Shown: positions 9,645 to 20,902 of the stretch, piece by piece
Layout: every line of letters begins with the position of its first letter
Numbering within the stretch: position 1 is the first letter of the stretch
Source of the DNA: Paramarasmius palmivorus
Lineage: Eukaryota; Basidiomycota; Agaricomycetes; Agaricales; Marasmiaceae
Assembly: GCA_037176845.1 (NCBI GenBank)
Contig: JAYKXP010000295.1
Span: 1 to 33,844, forward strand
Reading direction: 5' to 3'
DNA: 33,844 nucleotides
Notes under the pieces: model-generated
The model's database searches: none
Told to the model about the DNA's origin: nothing
The model's input: the letters and a program-made list of their open reading frames with translations, nothing else
Made by a program: the position numbers and the translations under genes

Positions 9645-9824
9645 ATGAAGCTCACCTACCCCAGCCCAGACGAGCCGGCTTTCGGTCCTGCTGTGGATGC
9701 GTTTGTCGGCACCGCTATCATAAGACATCGTATTCTCTCTAGTATCAAGATGGATTACAATAACTCTCACCGCCATCGAGACAACCTTTGCCTGTTCTTC
9801 TCAGCAGCCGCAGGCTCGCGATAG
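9645..9824 (+). CDS. Short open frame, doubtful
   Basis: An ATG-initiated frame of 59 codons reads MKLTYPSPDEPAFGPAVDAF, then VGTAIIRHRI, and stops at 9822. The first 30 residues have natural composition; the rest (Asn/His/Arg-rich) less so, so an intron or loss of coding may follow codon 32. It lies between the KDZ and hAT elements and may be the first exon of a broken gene. I do not recognise it. Confidence 0.22.
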   Translation: MKLTYPSPDEPAFGPAVDAFVGTAIIRHRILSSIKMDYNNSHRHRDNLCLFFSAAAGSR

Positions 9825-10102
9825 GATCATCCCTTTATGACGAAGCTTAGCATGCCATTGGCGTCAGTGTCAAGACCCAGCCGTTTGGGAAGAAAGAGAA
9901 GATACACAGACCAATTGTTTCCATGGGCTCTTGATCAGGCATGTTGCATCCTTCGTCTTTGGATATCTGCTGACGGCTGATACAGGTAACAGTACAAAGA
10001 CACTCAGACGATGAATGGAAGTCTGTAATCAATCATTGACGGACTCGCAGGAGGTGCGTACTAATCTCGATGTGTTCCGGTAGATCAATCCTGAAAGAAA
10101 AC
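9825..10102. other. No gene recognised
   Basis: Flank of the hAT insertion. Short frames on the minus strand (for example 9847-10032) show no consistent splice sites or motifs. Confidence 0.35.
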
Positions 10103-10110
10103 ATCAGTAC
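10103..10110. repeat. hAT target-site duplication, left copy
   Basis: atcagtac directly precedes the left terminal repeat and is repeated exactly at 13795-13802. Eight base pairs is the length made by hAT transposases. Confidence 0.95.
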
Positions 10111-10260
10111 TAGGGCTCCTGGCGGATCGGATGGACTTCCGATATCCGAACGGATGAAGTGTCGGATGCCGATGACGGATGGCCCTTCAAGTCATCCGCA
10201 ATCCGACCGATCCTGGATACATATCCTAGGATCATCCGTCGGATGGAATTGCCAATTCTG
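10111..10260. repeat. Left hAT terminal and CGGATG subterminal repeats
   Basis: After the terminal repeat, CGGATG or its complement CATCCG recurs about seven times in 140 bp, including the composite CATCCGTCGGATG. Short subterminal repeats of this kind bind the BED finger of hAT transposases; binding here is inferred. Confidence 0.85.
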
Positions 10261-10374
10261 GCGGAGATTTCCGGAGTACTGTACAGTTTTGTGTGGCTTG
10301 TAAGAGTATGTCAGCAACATTATTGTCATTTCTAGAAGAAAAAAACTGCCTTTTCAAGACGTATCGTGCTTCTA

Positions 10375-13300
10375 ATGGCCCCGCGAGACCCACCTGATCC
10401 TTCCGTGATCCTGCCAGACTCAGGCGCTGGGACTCGGAGGCGTAGTCAACCAGCTAAACGTCACCGTAATGATCTCGGAGGAGGAGAACTCACCTCCGAC
10501 GTTGAAGAAATTGCTGCGCCCACTTGGCCACCTGCCAAGAAGGCAAAATCCAACACAAATGGTCGAAATAAGGCCAACACCACCACGAAATCAACAGAAT
10601 CGACATCTTCAAACAAAGATTCAGCAGCGGATTCGGCAACTCATCCGACGTCAACATCAGATGGCCAAGGTATGATCAGCTCACCGTTACAGCATTCAAC
10701 TAAAGTTTTCTATTCCAGCCTCATCAAATACGGCACCTGCACCCAAGAAGTCAACACCAGCTGTCACAGTAATCGAAATAGAAGACGAAGAAGATAAACC
10801 CAAACAGAAGGATGACTTCACACACCGTCTCAAGATGCCTGGTCGCCCAACGCAATCATGTGCAGCAGACCATCCTGCTTTCCAGAAGCGGGAGAGCCTT
10901 GCTTTTACATTTCTTGTCATCAAGAATCCTCAGCATATTGACGATGGTGTTAAACTTGCCGAGTGCGAGATGGTCTGTAATTTCTGCCTCAGCAAGAATG
11001 TTCCCAAGCCCACGGTATGGAAGTGGAAAGCGGCAACAAGCAAGGGATCTACCAGCAACTTTCTCAATCATTTCAAGGTACACCATCCGAATGTATGGGA
11101 CGCACGTACTGCAGAGGATATGGCTACACGGTTCCCAAATCGTACCGAAGATCCACAGGAACAGGAACAGCCTACGCTACATTCCTGGACAGGTTCTGTG
11201 AGTTACGGCTGCATGTTTTTTTGAGTTCAACACTGACATAAAGTCGATCCGAATAGGCATTTGATGTGGCTCTAGCAGACCGACTGAAAGCCGAGTGGAT
11301 CGCGACACGTAACCACCCATTCACTGAATGCGAGGATGAGTCAACCAAGCGGTTTCTCACTCACCTGAGGCCAGGTTATGGGAAGAAGCTTGTTGGCAGG
11401 GATCAGCAGAAGGTTCACATTCAAGAGCAATATGAAAAGGCTATGGAACGGCTAAAGAAACTCCTTCAGGTTCGTTACTCTAATGCGATGTTTCAACATA
11501 AAATGATTCTATTTTTGTTTCCAGAACACACCAGGCCGTAAGGCTTTTGCAGCTGATGCATGGACCTCACAAAACAACCTCGCATTTCTTGCTCTGATAG
11601 CGTGTTTCATTACAGAGGACTGGAAATTGAAGCAGGTTCTGATTGATTTTCCCCAGCTGTTAGGAGCTCATACTGGAAAGAATATGGCGCACATGTTAAT
11701 GAAACGACTCAAGGAGTTGGGCATTGAACAGCATGTATGTGAGAATGGATTGAACTTACCCAAATCTATCCTAACATTCCGATATTTCAGTTCTTGACGT
11801 TGACAGCAGACAACGCAACCAATAACGACACATTGCGCGAAACTCTGGCATCTTTGCTTGCCAAAGCATCTGACTATGTAATCGACTACGATGCGGACAA
11901 GATGACGATTCGGTGCTTACCGCATGCCATTCATCTCGCTGTTCGTGAATTCTTGCTCAACATCAATGCTGCAATGGCCGATTTTCTTGAGGAGAATGAG
12001 GTCGAGACAGCCCAGGACTTTACAGCAGAAATGGCGGAGCAAGTCTGTTCTGTGGACCGAGAGCTAGCTGAGAAGAGTGACGAAGAGGTGGTTGCTAGTC
12101 AAGAGAGAGATGGTGTCGATGTCAAGTCAGTTGTCCAAAAGGTACGTAAATAGCTCGAGCCTTCTTTCACTCCCACCACCACGTCCACAGGTCCGGCAAA
12201 TCTCGAAGATATCACGTTCATCGCCCCAGCGGTCAGAAGACTTCCACAGAACCATCAAGATTGTCAATGCTCTCGAAAAAGAAGAAGACAAGAAACTTCA
12301 GCTCCTCAACTTGATTCTTGATGTCGTTACTCGCTGGAATTCGACCTACTTCATGCTCAAGCGGGCAAAGGATTTACGGGGTGCTGTCGATGAGATCTGC
12401 CAACGCAACGACTTGTATCGGAAATACAGGGTCAGCGCTGATGAATGGGATGTCGTCGAGGTCGTCATGGGGTTCCTTGAGGTGCGTAGTGACCAATTAC
12501 CCAAAAAATATAGCACTCACATCAATCGCAGATCTTTCGCGAGGCATCAGAACAGATGTCTGCTGCTGAATTCCCTACCCTCTCCGCCTCATTGTTAGTT
12601 TACACCAAACTTCTTCAACAAGTCAGTACTTTTATGAAGACCCAAGCCGCTATCAACAATCCGGAGCTGCTTTCCGGCCTCGAAGCATGCAAAGTCAAGC
12701 TGGAAAAGTACTTTGACAAGTCAACGGGAGAGTCAGAATACTATTACGCTGCTGTTGGTGAGTGATAGCATGTACATACCCTTCAAAATCTTACTTTTCC
12801 TCAGTTCTAGAGCATCGGGTCAAACACGGTCTATTCAATAACAACCCTGACCTTTTCTCGCATGCGTGGCGGCAGGAAATGGAAACTGCATTCAAACGGG
12901 CAGTCTCCACCTATGGTACAACTGTGGAATCCCGACCTACCACCCCTTCGATCTCACGCTCTTCGTCGGGCATGAGAAATCTATACCACGACGAAGAGCT
13001 CCTTGGCTCCCGTCAACCTCAGGATAACTCCCCCGAAACAGTTGATGCTGAATACGCCCGATACCTTGCTTTCCAGGTCCAGCCCGAGGAAGCTGACATG
13101 GACGCTCTGGCATTTTGGAAGAAGTACGGGGCCTCTTTCCCTCGTCTCGCAGGTTATGCTCGTGATGTACTCGCAATCCCAGGTATCTTCTTATCTTTCA
13201 TCTGTCAAAGTCGGCAACATGTTCTGATAGATCTATAGGCTCCTCAGTATCGGTGGAACGTGCACTCAGTTTGGCCAGGAATGTGATCGGGGACTATAGA

Positions 13301-13399
13301 CATTCACTTGATGCGGAGACGATTCGGATGCTGATGCTGTACCGCAGTCTTCTCATTGCTGAAGGTGTGAAGGAAAAGGGGTATAGGCCGCAAATTTAG
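10375..13399 (+). CDS. hAT transposase with BED zinc finger
   Basis: Nine exons: 10375-10669, 10719-11197, 11257-11469, 11525-11734, 11791-12141, 12191-12481, 12532-12757, 12805-13182, 13239-13399. Introns are 47-59 nt, all in phase, giving 867 residues. The N-terminus (1-130) is Ser/Thr/Lys-rich with an acidic patch. The BED finger is C185-x2-C188 ... H216-x4-H221 (MVCNFC, NFLNHFKVHH). The RNase H-like core shows D340 (FAADAWTS), D406 (LTADNATNND), the C441-x2-H444 motif (IRCLPHAIHLAV), RWNSTYFML, and E821 (SVSVERALSLARN). The C-terminal dimerisation region is FWKKYGASFPRLAGYARDVL onward. An acidic insert (about 458-515, LEENEVETAQDF) separates D2 from the all-helical domain. The enzyme cuts and pastes the element through its terminal repeats. 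The start is the second of two nearby ATGs in this frame (MAPRDPPDP). Confidence 0.96.
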
Positions 13400-13659
13400 A
13401 TGTATTCTGGGGGGTTCTGTACGACATCTACTGTACTTTACAACTACGTTGTAATGCTAGAAGAAGGGTATTGTTAGTGGAGTAATATGACATGGTCTAG
13501 GGTACGCACCTGCTCTCCAAAACCTTCCAACATGATCTGATACCCATTCTGTGGCCCCTACTATGATTCCAGGTGGATGAAGGTCAAGGAATACTCGAAA
13601 AAAACGGTTGCGGTTGGGCGAGGAGAGGTGATGACGCGTCGCTGGGGTTAGCTTACATA

Positions 13660-13794
13660 ATGAGTCGGTCATCCGACCGATCATCCTTCATCCGTCGGAT
13701 TGACCATCCGCGGATTGCGGATAGCCCTCTCAAGTGCTCTCATCCGAGCCGATTCATCCTCATCCAATCCTCATCCAATCCGCCAGGAGCCCTA
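13660..13794. repeat. Right hAT subterminal and terminal repeats
   Basis: CATCCG repeats recur here (for example CATCCGACCGATCATCC and CATCCGTCGGAT), in mirror orientation to the left end, followed by CATCCAATCCTCATCCAATC and the inverted terminal repeat. Confidence 0.85.
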
Positions 13795-13802
13795 ATCAGT
13801 AC
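13795..13802. repeat. hAT target-site duplication, right copy
   Basis: atcagtac, identical to 10103-10110. Confidence 0.95.
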
Positions 13803-14039
13803 CTCGTACACCCTCGAAGCCCGAGAAGCCGCTATCCAGTTTACCCCTGGCGTACTCTCAACCTCTGCCATGATAAAAAGTGATGCAAAACGACCTCGGT
13901 ATCCTAAAGGCTACCGTTCTCGCCTTGAACAGGACCAACACCATCTGCAAACTTGTTGAAGATGGATGCTGTGCCGACCAGGAATTAAACTTGAAGCCGC
14001 TTTCGAATAACATCAGTTTGGCTATGCTTGCGACTCTCT
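13803..14039. other. No gene recognised
   Basis: Right flank of the hAT insertion. Short plus-strand frames (for example DGCCADQELNLKPLSNNISL at about 13970-14020) are open but I cannot place them in a gene. Confidence 0.3.
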
Positions 14040-14620
14040 GCCTAAGTTGGGGGCTTCATCATTCCGGCCGGTCGAACCTTTGGACACGAATCCAAGTTCG
14101 AGCAATAACATTTACCGCTGGGATTCTTTCACGTTCGTACGTCGTCTCCATTACTACCATTCACCTAAATCACTTACCAACTTTACGCACCCTCTAAGTC
14201 GATCAAGCCTGACTCGAAAATCGCATGCACCGTGTCAAGAACGGTCTAGACTGGCCAAAACACCAGCGTAGTATGTACGTGCTCTCAGATGTTATAGAAC
14301 AGTATGTCACTGATGTTCTTTCATCTTTCTCTTTGCTAATAGAAAGCCTTCTTTATTCTCCAGGGCCAATGGAACACACTGCTTGGCCCAGAAACTACGG
14401 GCTAACACAACCTGTGCCTGGAACCAGCTCAGAATATGTTGATGGTGCTCATTTCTCTGAGTTAATGTCAGTGTCTGTGTTCCTCATCTGTTTCTTTAGC
14501 ACCAAAACTAATGCTCCTGGTAATCTAGTTCCTGCAACCCAGTATACGATACCAATACATTGTCATGGACATACGGATTTACACACTATACGAACTCATG
14601 TAGACTAGCAACTGAACACT
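14040..14620 (+). pseudogene. Plus-strand gene remnant beside DUF6535 copy A
   Basis: The block resembles 28600-29210, which has the same position relative to the second DUF6535 gene. Shared points include CCTTTGGACACGAATCCAAG versus CCTTTCGACACGAACTCAAT, CACCTAAATCACTTACC versus AACCTAAATCTCTTACTG, and TTTGCTAATAGAAAGCC versus TTCGCTAACAGGAAACC, which looks like an old intron acceptor. A coding-like stretch KNGLDWPKHQRSMYVLSDVI lies at about 14235-14295. Stops and frame changes interrupt it. The gene was convergent with DUF6535; identity unknown. Confidence 0.4.
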
Positions 14621-14644
14621 ATATAAATGTTCTTATTCAACAAT

Positions 14645-17501
14645 TCAAGGCCTGAACCAGTGTACACGCAGCAAGTTCGGATCATTTGTCGGATTCCATC
14701 CGATACGACCTGACACTCCATCACCTCCAACACCATCTCCCTGACGCAAAGAATTTGTACTAGTGACACGAAGGTCTGGAGGCTCAAGAATCGCTAGCGA
14801 GATGTTGTCGCTAACAGTGTGTGTATCTTGACCTGAGTCTGCGGCAGTACCTTCGGTGTCAACGATTCCTTGTGCTCTGTGATCAACCGCTGCAGGTCCG
14901 CCTTGTCTTTCAAATGACAAAGACGCAACTTGAGCACCATCCACAGTAGCCTGTGCAAAGTGATCGGGGTCGATATCCAGTATGCCCTCTCCCAGTACAG
15001 TAGATTCATCTCCAGCCGAGGGAGATATCCGAGTCGATGGACCTTCAGCAACACTATTGGAGGCCGTAACCTGGACTTCAGAGTCTCCAGGATTGGTACC
15101 TTCAGCTACCGTCCTTCTTGACATGTGTGGTTCATTGCTATCCGGTGGCAGGGCATCGTTCTCGTTAGGAGCTGGTGACCCAGAGTCACCTGGGTTAGTG
15201 CTACCAGGTAACAAGGTACCATCTGCGAGTTCTGGGATTTCACCTGTTGTGTCGTTCTGAGATCCATGGACCTGTATTTCAATGTTCTCGACATTGCCCG
15301 CTGGTGATGGTGGTCGTTCTCCGTCTTCGTCTCGAGGACTGTCAGGTTGTGGGTCTACGGTATGCTGGGAGTATCGGATAGGTTCGAGTTGAGGAAGTTG
15401 GGAAGAGGGAGGTGGATCTTCGTCCCGGCGAGGGAGAGGTGCGAAGTGGTTGACAGGTAGTTTACCGACTCCCTGGACCTTTTGGATTGCATCTTGCCAG
15501 TCATACCGCCAGAAATCGTCGCGAGAATACAATCGACGAATTATAATATCATGATGAATGAACCTAATGAAAGCCTGCCCCCGTTTACGCGTCAACAACA
15601 CAGAAGGTGGATCTGAATGGTTGATATGTGCTGCAAGGCCATTAGCAAATGCCACCCGCTCCTCGTTGTGTCGCTCCTCATCATACCCCGAGGAGGGTTT
15701 CCAGGAACCCTCGAAATGTCGCAGGAGCAGGAGGCTTTCCTGTCGGACCCAGGACCCCTCGCGTGACCATAGTGCAGTGGCAAAGGAAAGGGGAATGTAG
15801 AACTGAAGGTTTCTTGATGATTTTGGGAACTTCTGGGTGAAATCTTCAAGATAGTAGGACAAATGAACGACATCCCCATGCTCGACAAACACACCCCAAA
15901 GCCGGTGCCAGAATAACAACTCTATCCCCTCTCGGGAGTGGAGTGGGGGGTCACTAGTGATGGGTTCAGGCATGGACATAGTTGGGTATCTGAGGTATTC
16001 TCCGATATCCTGCTCCCACCCTTCCCACATCACAATATCCCATTGATCCAGAACTGCAGAAATCGCCACTGAACGGGGAAGCGTTTCCAACACATTCTCG
16101 AGGTGGGGGATCATCGAGGGGCTATCACGAAACATTGTGACGGCCCATTGCAGCGCCCGCAGCTCGTAAACTGGCAATTGAAAGGAATCGAGGAGGGTAT
16201 AGACTTGCTCATCAAACTGTCTGACCACTTGGAGGTCAAACGTCGACCAACTGGAAGTTTGGGCTTGGATGTGATCCCATAAGGGGCAGAGATGGGTTCG
16301 AGTGAACTTATTGATGAAGGGAAAGCGGAGGAGCGGCTTGGGGAGTGTGGTGAAGAGTTTGTAGACAGCCCATGCCTGGGGAGACTTGTATGGGCAGATG
16401 AACTGGTAAGCCAACTGCCCAAAGTCATGGCGGACACGCTGGGATTCATCATCCCAAGTGTTGATAAACCGAGCTTGATCGCGTGGAATTGTGATGGTGG
16501 GTAGGATTGTGGTAAGGAAATACAGCCCAATGCTGAGCGAAATAGCGGCGAGGCAGATGCTGAAAACTATGGGCTGTAGTGTCCAAAGGAGATCTAAAAC
16601 ACCAGCAAAGAAGAAGACCAATGCGATTTCGAGAAGAATTGGGAGTGCTGACAAAAATGATGCTACGCCCCATTTCTCAAAGCTATCTCGGCGTAGTTGT
16701 CGTAGAGCCAGATTCTCTGCAGCTGTGCGAGTTGGTACATCACGCTGGTGTTCGCGTAGCCACTGTTTGCACAGCAGACCAAAGAGAGCAGACGTGAGGC
16801 TAAATATGAGGCTGAGGAACCAGAAACAATTGATGCGGATCGATGAAGCATCTGGTGTGAATGGTGTAGATTGAGTCTGGGTTCCGTTGAGTTGCTGGGA
16901 GATTTGGGTGAGGAGAGCGACGCTAGCATCTTCGCTGAGCCATTGGTACGACTCAATGAGAAAAGCAGTGACGACCGCAGAGAAGAGACCAGCCTATTCA
17001 TAGATCAGAAAACGGTAAGAAACACGATGCTGGACATACAAAAACTAGCAGAGTATCAATATCTTCTTTCCAGCCCAGGACCATTCCGTCGTCATACTTC
17101 TTGACTTCTACTTGCAGTTTTTCGTATGCCCGGTCAGCGGCTTCCTTCTTCCTTTCTGCCTCTTTCTCCTTCCTTCGTCTCTCCTCTTTCTTCTCTTCCC
17201 TCTCTTTCTTCTCCTTCTCTCTCCACTTCCTCCTCCACTCCTTGTCTTCCTCCTTCTCCCACTCCTCTTGTGGTTTACTCCTGATATCCTCGTCCTCTCT
17301 CGACAATATCCGTCTCCTCATCCTCCGGCTCCGAGTCTCCGCTTCTATCCTCTGCCCCACCTCTTCAATCTTTCTCCTCTCCTCTTCCATTCTCTTCCTC
17401 TCCATTTCCATCATGTTCTGCTCCCCCTCTCTCTTCCGCTTCCTTTCCTCCCACCTCTCTTTCCTCAAATCCTTCTCCAGCTGCTCATAACCTTTCCGCA
17501 T
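14645..17501 (-). CDS. DUF6535 membrane protein, copy A
   Basis: Two exons are clear: 17501 (or upstream)..17040 and 16993..14645, joined in phase over a 46-nt intron (GTATGT..ATAG) at the conserved point DTLLVF|AGLFSAVVTAF. The first exon is a highly charged coiled coil (EEERRKIEEVGQRIEAE, EKEKKEREEKKEERRRKEKE). The core DUF6535 region has four hydrophobic segments: AGLFSAVVTAFLIESY, INCFWFLSLIFSLTSALFGL, SFLSALPILLEIALVFFFAG and IVFSICLAAISLSIGLYFL. A roughly 250-residue Arg-rich domain and a long acidic Ser/Pro/Gly tail ending RIGWNPTNDPNLLRVHWFRP follow. DUF6535 proteins are common in Agaricomycetes and have no established function. The N-terminus is unresolved: an acceptor (TTCTAAG|GAGAATACC) near 17525 implies earlier exons towards 17902, and 17501 is simply the first ATG in the coiled coil. 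No stops or frameshifts were seen. Confidence 0.85.
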
Positions 17502-17902
17502 CCTTTCTTCTTCGGTATTCTCCTTAGAAGCACAGTGTAAGTGGATACCAGCCAAATCATAGAGAGAAAACACACCCCCAAGCCATTGCTTGGTCCCTGA
17601 AATGGGACCATATCCGACATGAGTGTAAGGAAGATAGCTGTGTTTGGTCTAACATTGACAGCAGTCATGCACGTTGCGCCCATGTGGACCACTGCCATAG
17701 AAAATGTATTGGCGGTGATTGAGAGGTTTTGATTCTCATCAATACCAACTTCCTGAGCGGCAGATCCGCTGCCGGGCGTCGACATTCCGAATGCTTTGAA
17801 GCCTTGAGGAAGAACGAAAGAGAGATAGGGAGATAGATGGTCATTGTCCGAGTTCAAGGTATGGGCGCCTACTTCCGAGTCCCGGGGAGAACACCTGCTC
17901 AT
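17502..17902 (-). other. Probable 5' exons of DUF6535 copy A
   Basis: Open minus-strand frames continue above the coiled-coil exon. One reads MSTPGSGSAAQEVGIDENQN at about 17785-17725; another reads YLPYTHVGYGPISGTKQWLG at about 17635-17575. Their order and splice sites are not clear, so I do not propose a model. Copy B starts directly with a coiled coil and shows no counterpart. Confidence 0.35.
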
Positions 17903-18477
17903 TTCTCAATTCAACGTCCTTCCACTACTGAATCCCTCTTACAGAAATCATGACCTTTTAGATCATTTCCAACCATGACGGCTCTTAATTCAGTCACTCG
18001 TAAATTGGATGGAAGAAGCTTCGAAGGTGTGGTACTTATTCTATTCAATGTGTCCATTGATGTTCACCTTTTGACAGACTAGGACTCTGGTCTGATCCTG
18101 ATGCCGACGCAGGAACGGTGCTTCCTGTCACGTCGACATCCAAATCGTTGGGTTCGCCACAACCAAACGTATGATTAATGTCCACTTCAGGCTCATGACA
18201 ACATATTCGTTAACCCTAGCTGCAATAAACAATCCTCTTCTGCATGTCTACGCTATACATCATTCCGAATTTCGTGAATGTGATAAAACCACCGTACACT
18301 CCTAGGCTTCTAGACGGCCGTACAGCTTCCCTGCTACCAGATATGACTTCAACTCGAGCCCTGTACTTTTCATCCTGGGGGTATGCTCTTCACGGTGGCC
18401 TACAGGTTTATCAGAGTCAGAGAGACACGCACTTTCGCATATGCATCCTGGTACACACCTTGTGATGAAATAACAAA
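17903..18477. other. No gene recognised
   Basis: Nothing with splice-consistent coding potential was seen on either strand. Confidence 0.3.
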
Positions 18478-19113
18478 TTACAACCAAAGCTTGTTGGTAT
18501 GAACCATTTGAAGGTACGCCTTCGTGGAGCGTACGCCCGTAACGCCAGCCCAAGGTATCCAATCCCTAAATGATGCCGGTGCTCGTACCCTATGATAATT
18601 GATTGTACCCGACAAGGCCCACAGCGATTCCAAGGGCACTGATCTAGCTTCAAGGAGACGAGGAAGTAGATTTGGCGTGCACTGCGTGATAACAACAGTG
18701 TTAGTGAGGGATAAGCTGACGACGGAAAGCGGTAAGGATGTACCTTTATCATACTTCATTACGTGTGACGACCCGAAGCTCCCAAAATCGACGATACTTT
18801 TGTTGGCAGCGAAAGAACCGACAGCTCGACGCCTGAACATTTTTAGGTATGATAGTGTCTGCCAGTTGATGATACTCCAAGGAAATCGGTTTGCATACGT
18901 TAACCAACTTGAGCAATGCCTGAAATTCCAAACATCAGGTCGCACGTTGCATGAGGGCATCTCCGAGTGAGCGCGAGAGATAGATTGATTCCACAATGAG
19001 CGCACGCAGTAAAGTTCGATACTGCGTCTGTTGAGGTATTTGTCCGAGCTTAGGCCTGAGTCTGTATTGAACCAAGAGGTGTTATTGGAACACCAACAGG
19101 TCAACGTGTACAC
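18478..19113 (-). pseudogene. Unrecognised spliced gene or remnant
   Basis: The minus strand is open through this span. A plausible 62-nt intron (AAAG|GTACATCC .. CACTAACAC .. CGCAG|TGCACG) lies near 18680-18745. The upstream exon reads KMFRRRAVGSFAANKSIVDF and on to SSHVMKYDK. The downstream exon frame is uncertain: one option is TPNLLPRLLEARSVPLESLW, ending HTNKLWL with a stop at 18478. No domain recognised, and it may be non-coding. Confidence 0.25.
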
Positions 19114-19384
19114 TTGACGTGAATGCCTGACTGTCCAGGGATCAATATTGGTGCGTTAATCCAAAGAATGGACGGAGTACATACCTAGTGCACACTGGAA
19201 GCCGTACAGCGAAATAGAGTAAAACATCGCAGAAAGTCCCACGTCAGTTATCTTGCGTCTTCATGGGTAGTTCCGTATGAGCGAGCGACAGCGAGACCTG
19301 CACCGACAATATCATCGCGCTTTTTAGCACCTACGAAAAATAGTCTAAGCATATATAACACAACAAATTGACAGAGGATACGCA

Positions 19385-19800
19385 CATCAATACAGGGTGT
19401 CACGTCTTGCAGCTGCTTCGCTTCACCAGCGAGATCCCAGATGGGTCGTTCCTCGACTCATGTCCCATATTCTCCGAAATATTCTTCACACGAAGAGCCA
19501 ATACCGACGGCACGAAGATCTGAGGGCTCCGAAATCGCTTCGTCATGAACACTGTCTTTGGCAGTAATGCCTCCAGTACCGAGCGTTCTCTGCTCTTCGC
19601 GATCGCCGTCCGTTCACCCAGTTCTTCCTAGGGCAAAGAGACGACTTGAACGCCTGTACAAAGCCATCCTGATCACTATCTGGCTGTACGAGACTTCTCG
19701 GTAAACCAGGTTCGTCTCGACTGGTAAACCTTGAGCAACATTCTGGGCAGCATGAGCCTCAGTCTTCAGCTAGCGTAAACAGTTCTTCAAGCTGCTAAGA
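19385..19800 (-). pseudogene. Decayed DUF6535 C-terminal remnant 1
   Basis: In minus-strand translation, HDEAISEPSDLRAV matches the DNISLAILEPPDLRV region near the C-terminus of the long copies, and QPDSDQDGFVQAF corresponds to the D.DPDHxAQ segment. The nucleotide order is colinear with 29330-29650. Stops and frame changes are frequent. Confidence 0.55.
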
Positions 19801-20902
19801 AAACCAGAATCAGATAATGAAAATCCTCAAGCGAGAGACTAATGACATACCAGTGTCCTGAGCGTCAAACATCATTGTTGGCAAGCAACGTCCACAATCA
19901 AGCTCCTGCTCCCTCTGACATCGAAGCGCCATGCGTAACATCCAACCTTCAGACCCATGGACGACCAAAAGAAGCCACGCCACTCCATCTCAGCCTCCGG
20001 AAGGTGCGAGAGTACACTCGAATCCTGATTAACCACCCAGATACTCGAACATGCGTGCCCGAGAATGAGGAAAGGTAATCCACAGAGAGGTACGTGGTTC
20101 CTTCTAAGACCAGCATCGATGAACCAGTACCCAAGGCAACGCGAAAAGACCAGGTACAATTTCCAAAGAGCTACTCAGGCGAGTGGTTGGGCGCGTACTG
20201 TGAATGTCAAGATCAGCTGATACCTCAAAGCATGAAGACAGTACCCACCGAACGTGTTGTCACATCTCTATTCCCAATGACAGCGATTGTGCGGTGAATG
20301 ACGATATGGGGAACGCCACGAGCACCCAGTTGTACGCCTCCCCTTACGCGGATACCCAGATCTCCAGCCTGAATTCTAGATATTCGGTATGAAGACCAGA
20401 ATGATATTATGGGCGTCGCGGGGTCGACTGGAGCATGATCTAGAGGTGCTGCTGGTAATGGAAGATAGCGTGCCGAAGATGGCTTCGAATGTTGATATCG
20501 AAGGATTTCCATCAGACTTTTCCGTCGCCCTTGAGGAATGGGGTGATAGAGCGGAGGGAATGGTATCGTGTGATGCTGGAACTATAGGAGCTAGAGTGTG
20601 CGTAGCCTATAGCGGAAGACGAGATTTGGGCATTGAACGACCTGTGAGCGACCATGAATGGCCACCGAGTGTTCAAAAGAAACACCAGCAAGTCTGGCCA
20701 TCGTGCATCAGATTGGCGTATCCCAAATATTGGGCCCATACAAAAGCTGCCAGCTGCCAGTTGCACCTTCCGATCCAATCTCACTGCTTCGACAACTCGA
20801 ACACTCGCAGCTCGATGACACTCTCAATGCCTGTGTAACCTTGCCTACACCCACGCCGACATCGGTGAAACGACTGAACGTTACGAGGTCGACGGACGTT
20901 TA

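Larger units (their letters stand above)
10111..13794 (+). mobile_element. Complete hAT DNA transposon, 3684 bp
   Basis: The element begins TAGGGCTCCTGGCGGAT (10111) and ends with the inverted copy (ATCCGCCAGGAGCCCTA, to 13794); the inverted match continues to 24 bp with a single mismatch. It is flanked by perfect 8-bp direct repeats atcagtac. Inside is one nine-exon transposase gene in the same orientation, without stops or frameshifts. The perfect target-site duplication and intact gene suggest a recent insertion that may still be active. Confidence 0.96.

Noticed and set aside
900..9830. Terminal inverted repeats and target-site duplication for the KDZ element
   Set aside because: I compared the flanks by eye and found no convincing pair; the short repeats at 9265-9500 have no clear left-hand partner.
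17101..17540. Leu/Pro/Ser-rich plus-strand frames of 129-142 codons
   Set aside because: They are the antisense of the Glu/Lys/Arg-rich coiled-coil exon of DUF6535 copy A. The same artefact occurs at 31677-32091 for copy B.
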